Assembly: GCF_037076455.1 (NCBI RefSeq)
Contig: NZ_AP028679.1
Span: 1,875,501-1,939,500, forward strand
Direction of reading: 5' to 3'
DNA from: Desulfoferula mesophila
GTDB lineage: Bacteria; Desulfobacterota; Desulfarculia; Desulfarculales; Desulfarculaceae
DNA: 64,000 nucleotides
Shown here: piece by piece, positions 51,880 to 58,797 of the stretch
How positions within the stretch are numbered: position 1 is the stretch's first letter
Layout of the letters: every line of letters starts with the position of its first letter
Made by a program: the position numbers and the translations under genes
The notes under the pieces: generated by a model
What the model was told of the DNA's origin: nothing
The model's input: the letters and a program-made list of their open reading frames with translations, nothing else
Database searches by the model: none

Positions 51880-53772
51880 ATGCAAATCCTTAAGTTGCAC
51901 GACGGGCTGGCCAAGACGATCACACCGGTATCACGTATTTTCAACGGTGTGGGCGCGTCCATGGCCCTGCTCATGGTGCTCTTGGTGACGGCCAACGTGA
52001 TCACGCGCAGCGTATTCGGCTTCTCCCTCACCGGAGTGGTGGAGTTGGAAGAGATCATGTTGATTCTGTTGGTCTTCGGCGCCATGGGCCACGCCCAGTT
52101 GGCCAACAAACACATCGGGGTGGATTTTTTCACCTCGCACATGTCCGACCTCAACCAACTCAGACTGGCCTGTTTCACCCAGCTGTTGAGCGGCTGGTTC
52201 TTCCTCATGTGCACTTGGCAGAGCCTGGTCATTTCCCACACCTATTGGGTGGAAAACGACACCACGCTGCTGCTAAAGATATCCAAGACCCCCCTTACCC
52301 TCATAATCGCCTTGGGCCTATTTTTGTTGGCCTTGGCCCTGGTCAAGGACGGCATAAAGAGCTCCGCCGAGTTGCTGCAAAAGAAGCAGGGCGTCTGGGC
52401 GGGCATGTCCTGGTTGGTTTCCATCATCCTTATACTGGGGGTGCTGGCCCCTGGCTGGTTCGATTGGAGCATCGAGCCCGACGCCAATGGATGGATTTGG
52501 GGCGTGGCCCTGTTGGCCCTTTTGTTCTCGGGCATGCTCATCGGCGGCGCCCTGGGTTTCCTGGGCGCCTTCGGCATGGCCTGGTGCTTCGGCACCGACG
52601 CGGGGCTGGGTCTGTTGCAGACCGTCCCCTTGTCTTCCGTTTCCTCCTACTCCCTGTGCGTCATCCCCTTCTTCGTGCTCATGGGCGAGATCTGCTTCCA
52701 CTCCGGGCTCAGCGACAAGCTCTATCGTGCCGCCTACCGCTGGGTGGGCCATCTGCCCGGCGGCTTGGCCATAGCCACGGTGCTGGCCTGCGGCGCTTTC
52801 AGCGCGGTCAGCGGCTCCTCCCTGGCCACCTCGGCCACCATGGGCACCGTGGCCTTGCCGGAGATGCGACGCTACGGCTATAAGGACAGCCTGGCCACCG
52901 GCTCCATCGCCGCGGGCGGCACCCTGGGCATCCTCATCCCGCCCAGCGTGATCCTGATCATCTACGGCGTGTTGGTTGAGCAATCCATCGCGGACCTGTT
53001 TTTCGCCGGCATCATCCCGGGCTTTATCATGGTGGCCTACTACTGCATCGCCATCATGATCTGGGCCAAGCTGCGGCCGGACCTGGGACCCCGCGGCCCG
53101 CAGCATAAGTTCCCCGAAAAGGTACGCTCCCTGGCCGACACCTGGGAGGTGATGTGCCTGTTCCTGCTGGTCATGGGAGGCATCTACGGAGGCTGGTTCA
53201 CCCCCACCGAGGCCGGCGCCATCGGCGCGGCCGGGGCCCTGATCTTCGGCCTCATTCGCCGCCGGGTGAGCAAGAAGAACATGAAGGACTCGCTGTTGGC
53301 CACCGGCCGCACCACGGCCATGGTCTTCTTGGTGGTTATCGGCACCGCAGTGTTCGGCTACTTCCTCACTTCCACCCAGATACCCATGCACCTGGCCGAA
53401 TGGGCGGCCAACCTGCCGGTCCCGCCCTTCGTGGTCATAGCCGCCATCATCACCTGCTGCTTCCTGTTGGGCTGCGTGATGGGAACCTTGCCCCTGGTGT
53501 TCATCACCGTGCCCATCTTCGCGCCGGTGGTGGAATCGCTGGGCTACGACCTGATTTGGTTCGGAGTGGTCATGGTGGTGGTTTCGGAGATCGGCCTCAT
53601 CACCCCGCCGGTGGGCATGAACGTGTTCATCATGAAGGGCGTGGCCGACGACGTGCCGCTGACCACCATTTTCAAGGGCATCGTTCCTTTCCTGTTGGCC
53701 GACATCGCGGTCATGATTACTTTGCTCGCCTTCCCCTCCGTGACCCTGTTCCTGCCGAAACTGCTTAATTGA
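51880..53772 (+). CDS. TRAP transporter permease, fused DctQ-DctM
   Basis: A 630-residue membrane protein. I choose the ATG at 51880 (MQILKLHDGL) over an upstream open frame. The first roughly 170 residues are DctQ-like, then a loop, then a DctM domain with GALGFLGAFGMAW, AGGTLGILIPPSVILIIYG and GLITPPVGMNVFIMKGVAD. It forms the channel for the dctP-bound solute. The 14-base gap to the next gene supports one operon. Confidence 0.93.
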   Translation: MQILKLHDGLAKTITPVSRIFNGVGASMALLMVLLVTANVITRSVFGFSLTGVVELEEIMLILLVFGAMGHAQLANKHIGVDFFTSHMSDLNQLRLACFTQLLSGWFFLMCTWQSLVISHTYWVENDTTLLLKISKTPLTLIIALGLFLLALALVKDGIKSSAELLQKKQGVWAGMSWLVSIILILGVLAPGWFDWSIEPDANGWIWGVALLALLFSGMLIGGALGFLGAFGMAWCFGTDAGLGLLQTVPLSSVSSYSLCVIPFFVLMGEICFHSGLSDKLYRAAYRWVGHLPGGLAIATVLACGAFSAVSGSSLATSATMGTVALPEMRRYGYKDSLATGSIAAGGTLGILIPPSVILIIYGVLVEQSIADLFFAGIIPGFIMVAYYCIAIMIWAKLRPDLGPRGPQHKFPEKVRSLADTWEVMCLFLLVMGGIYGGWFTPTEAGAIGAAGALIFGLIRRRVSKKNMKDSLLATGRTTAMVFLVVIGTAVFGYFLTSTQIPMHLAEWAANLPVPPFVVIAAIITCCFLLGCVMGTLPLVFITVPIFAPVVESLGYDLIWFGVVMVVVSEIGLITPPVGMNVFIMKGVADDVPLTTIFKGIVPFLLADIAVMITLLAFPSVTLFLPKLLN

Positions 53773-53785
53773 AAGGACTCCAATA

Positions 53786-55228
53786 ATGACATACCCCACT
53801 GTTTATCCCACTGGAGCCACGGTATACGATCCCGAGCGCTGCTGGAACGGCTACACGCTGTTCCAGGCCAGGGAGCGGGGCGCCCTGCTCATCGACATGA
53901 ACGGCCGCGAGGTGAAGCTTTGGAAGAACCTGCACGGCTTCCCCAACAAGCTGCTGCCCGGCGGCTACGTCATGGGCCACTCCGGCGAGCGCAACGTCAA
54001 ATACAGCGTCCAGGACTACATGGACCTGATCCAGGTGGATTGGGACGGCAACGTGGTCTGGAAGTTCGACCAGTATGAGTACGTGGAAGACCCCGGCGAC
54101 GAGCCCCGCTGGATGGCGCGCATGCACCATGACTACCAGCGCGAAGGCAACCCGGTGGGTTACTACGTGCCGGGCATGGAGATGCCCAACGATCACGGCA
54201 ACACCCTGATCCTGGCCCACAAGAACGTGATCAACCCGGCCATCAGCGACAAGAACCTGCTGGACGACGTGGTCTACGAGGTCACCTGGGAAGGAGACAT
54301 CGTCTGGGAGTGGGCCTGCAACGAGCATTTCGACGAGTACGGCTTCCACGAGGACGCCAAGAACATCCTGTGCCGCGATCCCAACCTGCGCCCGGCGGGC
54401 GGCGGCATGGGCGACTGGATGCACATCAACTCCATGTCCGCCCTGGGTCCCAACCGCTTCTACGACGCGGGTGACGAGCGTTTCCACCCGGACAACATCA
54501 TCGTGGATGGCCGCGAGGCCAACATCATCTGGATCATCTCCAAGGCCACCGGCAAGGTGGTGTGGAAGGTGGGCCCCTACTACGACGAGACCCCGGAGCT
54601 CAAGGCCCTGGGCTGGATCATCGGCCAGCACCACGCCCACATGATTCCCCGCGGCCTGCCCGGCGAGGGCAACATCCTGGTGTTCGACAACGGCGGCTGG
54701 GGCGGCTACGGCGCTCCCAACCCCGGCAGCCCCAAGGGCTGCAAGAACGCCCTGCGCGACTACTCCCGGGTGCTGGAGTTCGATCCGGTCACCCTGAAGA
54801 TCGTGTGGCAGTACACCCCCAAGGAAGCGGGCCTGGTGCACCCCACCGACAGCAACCGTTTCTACAGCCCCTTCATCTCCAGCGCCCAGCGCCTGCCCAA
54901 CGGCAACACCCTGATCACCGAGGGCAGCGGCGGCCGCATCCTGGAGGTGACCGTGGAGCACGACCTGGTGTGGGAGTACATCAGCCCTTATTGGGGTGAG
55001 AACCTGAACCAGAACATGGTCTACCGGGCCTACCGCTCGCCCTACGACTGGGTGCCGCAACTGGACAAGCCCGTCGAGACCCCCATCGCGCCCGTGGACG
55101 TGACCACCTGCCGCATGCCGGGCGCGGCCGCCCCCGGCGCCGAATCGGTGGTGGAGATCGAAGGCACCGTGCCTTACCAGAAGTCCACCGCCCTTTGCGT
55201 GGTGACCGACGCGGACGTCAAGGACTAA
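53786..55228 (+). CDS. Arylsulfotransferase (ASST)-like beta-propeller protein
   Basis: A 480-residue protein of the arylsulfotransferase family. Repeats of propeller strands are visible as VDWDGNVVWKF, VTWEGDIVWEW, KATGKVVWKV, FDPVTLKIVWQY and VEHDLVWEY. Family histidines occur in RMHHDYQ, DWMHINSM and GQHHAHMIPRG. No signal peptide is seen, unlike periplasmic ASST of E. coli, so it is probably cytoplasmic. It could move sulfate from an aryl or alkyl donor or act on a related bond. Operon neighbours are a TRAP transporter, a GcvH-like protein and thiol redox proteins. Confidence 0.82.
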   Translation: MTYPTVYPTGATVYDPERCWNGYTLFQARERGALLIDMNGREVKLWKNLHGFPNKLLPGGYVMGHSGERNVKYSVQDYMDLIQVDWDGNVVWKFDQYEYVEDPGDEPRWMARMHHDYQREGNPVGYYVPGMEMPNDHGNTLILAHKNVINPAISDKNLLDDVVYEVTWEGDIVWEWACNEHFDEYGFHEDAKNILCRDPNLRPAGGGMGDWMHINSMSALGPNRFYDAGDERFHPDNIIVDGREANIIWIISKATGKVVWKVGPYYDETPELKALGWIIGQHHAHMIPRGLPGEGNILVFDNGGWGGYGAPNPGSPKGCKNALRDYSRVLEFDPVTLKIVWQYTPKEAGLVHPTDSNRFYSPFISSAQRLPNGNTLITEGSGGRILEVTVEHDLVWEYISPYWGENLNQNMVYRAYRSPYDWVPQLDKPVETPIAPVDVTTCRMPGAAAPGAESVVEIEGTVPYQKSTALCVVTDADVKD

Positions 55229-55243
55229 GACCAAACAGACCAT

Positions 55244-55313
55244 GGCCCCGGCCCACCTTGGGCCGGGGCCGGGCCTGACGGCGTTCCGACTGGGGCCGCC
55301 CGAACGGCGGCCC
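55244..55313 (+). promoter_or_regulatory. Two GC-rich hairpins between ASST-like and gcvH-like genes
   Basis: A 12-bp stem (55244-55255 with 55259-55270, loop CCT) and an 8-bp stem (55293-55300 with 55306-55313). No T run follows either. They may balance expression along the operon or protect the upstream mRNA. Confidence 0.55.
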
Positions 55314-55350
55314 AAGCCGAAACCCCGTACAGGCAATGCGAGAGGAAGTT

Positions 55351-55764
55351 ATGAGCACGTCAAAATCTATCGAGGAAATGCTCTTTCCCGCTGAGTTGCG
55401 CTACAGTAAAGAGCACACCTGGGTTCAGGCCACCGGTGCTACCTTGAAGGTGGGCATCAGCGACTTCGCCCAGGATCAACTGGGCGAGGTGATTTACGTG
55501 GAGCTGCCCGCCGAGGGCGACGAGTTGGACCAAGACGCCGAGTTCGGCGTGATCGAATCGGCCAAGTCCACCTCCGACCTGTTCATGCCCATATCCGGCG
55601 AGGTGGTGGCCGTGAACCACGCCTTGGAGGACGAACCCGGCTTGGTGAACCAAAGCCCCTATCAGGACGGCTGGATGCTCGAGGTCAAGCCCAGCGAGCC
55701 CGCCCAGTTAAAAGACATCCTCTCGGCCGAGGACTATCTGGGGCTTATCAAAAAGGAGGCTTAG
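55351..55764 (+). CDS. GcvH-like lipoyl carrier protein
   Basis: A 137-residue protein clearly of the GcvH family: PAELRYSKEHTWVQATG, VGISDFAQDQLGEVIYVELP, and the lipoylation Lys72 in ESAKSTSD, then LVNQSPYQDGWMLEV. The ATG at 55351 follows GAGAGG. No glycine cleavage P- or T-protein gene is in the window. Instead a glutaredoxin fusion and dihydrolipoyl dehydrogenase follow. This suggests that the lipoyl arm serves another carrier function, for instance handling of thiol- or sulfur-bound groups, as lipoate-binding proteins do in the sHdr system. This role is inference. Confidence 0.88.
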   Translation: MSTSKSIEEMLFPAELRYSKEHTWVQATGATLKVGISDFAQDQLGEVIYVELPAEGDELDQDAEFGVIESAKSTSDLFMPISGEVVAVNHALEDEPGLVNQSPYQDGWMLEVKPSEPAQLKDILSAEDYLGLIKKEA

Positions 55765-55766
55765 TC

Positions 55767-56588
55767 ATGGCCGTAACCATCTACACCGCCACCGGTTGCG
55801 CCCGGTGCAAGATCGCCAAGAAGTACATGGCCCAAAAGGGCGTCGAGTACCGCGACCTGGATATCAAGGCCGAGGGCAAGGACGAGTTCAACCGGTTTTA
55901 TCGTGAGAACCGCAAGTCGGTATACCGCGGCCCCGACGGCATCGAATTCCCGGTCTACTTCGACGGCCAGGTGGTCAAACAGGGCCTGGGGGTGGTGGTG
56001 GGCCACGTCAGCTCCCCCAAGGTGGCCGGTTTCTTCGGCGTCGGCCTGCTGCACGGCGAGTGGGTGGACGGCATCCATATCTCCCAGGGCGACCCCGAGG
56101 CCATCGACGAGCTGGTGGAGGCGCTGGCTTATCTCAAGAGCGCGGGCATGAAGTTCGAGATGGACACCGACGGCCGCAACCCCCAGGTGCTCGAGCGCCT
56201 GCTGGCCGAGGGCCTGGGCGACGTGCTCATCGTGCGCCTCATCGGCACCAAGGACATGTACGCGGCCCAGGGCTATGACCTGGCCGAGGTGGAAAAGACC
56301 ATGGCTTTGGCGGCCAAGTTCCCCGAGTACCGCTTCGCGTTGGCGGTGCGCCCGGTGGTGCGCCCGGACGGCGCGGTGGAATACCTGAAGCCCGAGGAGG
56401 CCGGCGAGATAGCGGCCTGGGTGAAAGAGGCCACCGGGGGCAACAAGCACCCCTTCGTGCTCACGCCCTTTGATCTCAAGGCCGCGGCTGATGAGCGCTT
56501 CGCCGGGCTGGCCCCCCTGGAGGCCAAGGACCTGTTCATCTATCGCAGCAAGGCCCGGGCCCACCAGGTGATGGCCGCCATCGCCTAG
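55767..56588 (+). CDS. Glutaredoxin fused to a radical-SAM-like half barrel
   Basis: A 273-residue protein 2 bases after the gcvH-like stop. Residues 1-75 are glutaredoxin-like with C11-A-R-C14 in TATGCARCKIAKK. The rest has a barrel pattern (HISQGDPEAIDELVEALAYL, MKFEMDTDGRNPQVLERLL, LGDVLIVRLIG) resembling the second half of NrdG or PFL-activase proteins, but the Cx3Cx2C cluster motif is absent. It may be a thiol reductase that works with the lipoyl protein. The fold assignment of the C-terminal part is a sequence impression and needs structure prediction. Confidence 0.7.
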   Translation: MAVTIYTATGCARCKIAKKYMAQKGVEYRDLDIKAEGKDEFNRFYRENRKSVYRGPDGIEFPVYFDGQVVKQGLGVVVGHVSSPKVAGFFGVGLLHGEWVDGIHISQGDPEAIDELVEALAYLKSAGMKFEMDTDGRNPQVLERLLAEGLGDVLIVRLIGTKDMYAAQGYDLAEVEKTMALAAKFPEYRFALAVRPVVRPDGAVEYLKPEEAGEIAAWVKEATGGNKHPFVLTPFDLKAAADERFAGLAPLEAKDLFIYRSKARAHQVMAAIA

Positions 56589-56655
56589 GGCGGATACTCC
56601 CGGCGGCTTGCCGGTAAATTCGACATGCGGGCCTGGGCCCGTTGGACAAGAGCAT

Positions 56656-58041
56656 ATGAGCAAGTACGACGTGATAGTGATCGGCGGGGGGCCCGGCGGC
56701 TACGTGGCCGCGGTGCGTTGCACCCAACTGGGGCTGAAGACTGCCGTGGTGGAAAAAGAGGCCGTGGGCGGCACCTGCGTGAATTGGGGCTGCATCCCCA
56801 TCAAGTCGCTGCTGCGCAACGCCGAGGTGGTGCACCTGCTGAACCAGGGGCGCACCTACGGCTTCGCCCTGGAGGGCCTGAGCGTGGACTACGCCGCGGC
56901 CCAGAAACGCTCCCGCCAGGTTTCCACCCGCCAGGGACGGCGGGTGCAGGCCCTGCTCAAAACCTCCGGCGTGGAGGTGATCGCGGGCAAGGCGGTGCTG
57001 GCCGGGCCGCGCCAGGTGCGCCTGGAGCCCTCGGGCGAGGTGCTGGAGGCTGGCAATATCATCCTGGCCACCGGCTCCCAGGCCCGCCAGATACCGGGAA
57101 TGGAGCCCGACGGTGAGCGTATCATCACCTTCCGCCAGGCCCTGGAGCTGACCCAGGCCCCGGCCTCGGTGGTGGTGGTGGGCGGCGGGCCCATCGGCCT
57201 GGAGTTCGCCTCGGTGTGGAACCGCTACGGCTCCAATATCACCGTGGTGGAGATGATGCCGCGCATCATGCCCCTGGAAGATCCGGACGTGAGCGAAGAG
57301 GTGGCCCGCCAGTACAAGAAGGCCAAGATGGACATCCGGGTGGAGGCGGCGGTCAAAAAGGCCGAGCTTACCGACGCCGGGGTGGCCATCACCGTGGCCC
57401 AGGGCGAGGCCGAAGAGGTGATCGATGCCCAGATGATGCTCTCGGCCATCGGCTTCGTGCCCAACACCAAGGGCCTGGGCCTAGAGGAGGCCGGGGTGCA
57501 GCTCAATCGGGCGGGACAGGTGGAGATCGACGAGCAGATGCGCTCCAGCCTGCCCGGCGTGTACGCCATCGGCGACATCACCGGCAAGCTGGCCCTGGCC
57601 CACACCGCCTCGGCCCAGGGGGTTATCGCCGCCGAGGCCATCGCGGGCCGGGCCACCGAGCCCCTGGTATACGAGAACATCCCCCGCTGCACCTTTGGCG
57701 CGCCGGAAAGCGCCTCGGTGGGCCTTACCGAGGCCCAGGCCGCGGAGCGCGGCTACGAGCCGGTGGCCCAGCAGAGCCCCCTGGCCCCCAACGGCAAGGC
57801 GGTGGCCCTCAACGAGAACGCCGGTTTCATCAAGATCATCGCCGACGCCAAGAGCCGCCGGGTGCTGGGCGTGCACATGGTGGGTCCCCACGTCACCGAG
57901 ATGATCGGCGGGGCGGCCATGGCCCTGAACCTGGGGGCCACGGTGGAGCAGATGGCCGGCACGGTGTTCCCCCATCCCACGGTGAGCGAGGCCATGATGG
58001 AAGGCCTGCACGCCCTGGCGGGGCACGCCATCCATATTTGA
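56656..58041 (+). CDS. lpd: Dihydrolipoyl dehydrogenase
   Basis: A 461-residue flavoprotein. The ATG at 56656 starts MSKYDVIVIGGGPGGYVAAV. The redox pair C41/C46 lies in GGTCVNWGCIP, the NAD motif is VVVVGGGPIGLEFASVW, and the C-terminal active-site His-Glu is in HPTVSEAM. It reoxidises dihydrolipoamide with NAD. Its obvious partner is the GcvH-like protein two genes upstream, because no 2-oxoacid dehydrogenase E2 is present nearby. Confidence 0.93.
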   Translation: MSKYDVIVIGGGPGGYVAAVRCTQLGLKTAVVEKEAVGGTCVNWGCIPIKSLLRNAEVVHLLNQGRTYGFALEGLSVDYAAAQKRSRQVSTRQGRRVQALLKTSGVEVIAGKAVLAGPRQVRLEPSGEVLEAGNIILATGSQARQIPGMEPDGERIITFRQALELTQAPASVVVVGGGPIGLEFASVWNRYGSNITVVEMMPRIMPLEDPDVSEEVARQYKKAKMDIRVEAAVKKAELTDAGVAITVAQGEAEEVIDAQMMLSAIGFVPNTKGLGLEEAGVQLNRAGQVEIDEQMRSSLPGVYAIGDITGKLALAHTASAQGVIAAEAIAGRATEPLVYENIPRCTFGAPESASVGLTEAQAAERGYEPVAQQSPLAPNGKAVALNENAGFIKIIADAKSRRVLGVHMVGPHVTEMIGGAAMALNLGATVEQMAGTVFPHPTVSEAMMEGLHALAGHAIHI

Positions 58042-58213
58042 TCCATCCCCATAGCGGCCGCTGGGGCCGGGGGCGGCCATGGTCCGTCCTCCGCGCCCCA
58101 CGGTTGTTTTTGGGCGCGGGGAGATTGATCACCGAGAGCGGGCGGCGGCCAGACCAGCAGGCCATTGCCCGGACCCGTGGCGCAAAAGCGCTTTATCATC
58201 AGGAGAAAACAAC

Positions 58214-58780
58214 GTGAGCTTTTATGTACAATGGGTCATGAACGACCCCATGCTTTCCGCCTTCATCCAGTTTGCCGTTCTGGGCACCCTGGGCGAGGTG
58301 GCCGCGCACATGTTGGTCAAACGCTGTTGGGATCTGCCCTTCACCCCGAGGCGACTGGCCCTGAAGATTTTGGCCTGGGGCGTGCTGGGCGTGGTGGTCA
58401 AGTTCGGCTTCACCGGCATCAAGGGCTTTGTCCACGGCGTGGAAGAGGCCGGTTACCTGCCCGGCTTCATGGCAAGCGGCCTGGGCCACGCCTTCGCGCT
58501 GTCGCTGGGGGCCAACTTTTTCTTCGGACCCCAGATGATGATTTTTCACCGCTTGGAAGACAACCTCATCATGCGCGAGTGGAACTTCAAGGGCATTGAC
58601 CTGGCCCTCAAAAGCCTGGCCTGGTTCTGGATCCCGGCCCACACCCTTACCTTCGCTCTGCCTCCGGCCTTCCAGATCGGGCTGGCCGCCCTATGGGGCG
58701 TGGTGCTGGGCTTTATCATGGGATTTGCCAAGAACAAGGCCGCGGCCCAGGAGATGGGTCTGGCTCCGGCGATCAATTAG
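58214..58780 (+). CDS. Integral membrane protein, weakly Mpv17-like in layout
   Basis: A 188-residue protein with a GTG start behind AGGAG. Four hydrophobic segments are evident. The last third (FWIPAHTLTFALPP, then a membrane segment ending GFAKNKAAA) is reminiscent of the W-x-P...P pattern of Mpv17/PMP22 proteins, but the match is weak. No function is assigned. It sits between lpd and the ADP-forming ligase with small gaps and may belong to the same transcript. Confidence 0.7.
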   Translation: MSFYVQWVMNDPMLSAFIQFAVLGTLGEVAAHMLVKRCWDLPFTPRRLALKILAWGVLGVVVKFGFTGIKGFVHGVEEAGYLPGFMASGLGHAFALSLGANFFFGPQMMIFHRLEDNLIMREWNFKGIDLALKSLAWFWIPAHTLTFALPPAFQIGLAALWGVVLGFIMGFAKNKAAAQEMGLAPAIN

Positions 58781-58797
58781 GCGCAAAGGGAATAGGC

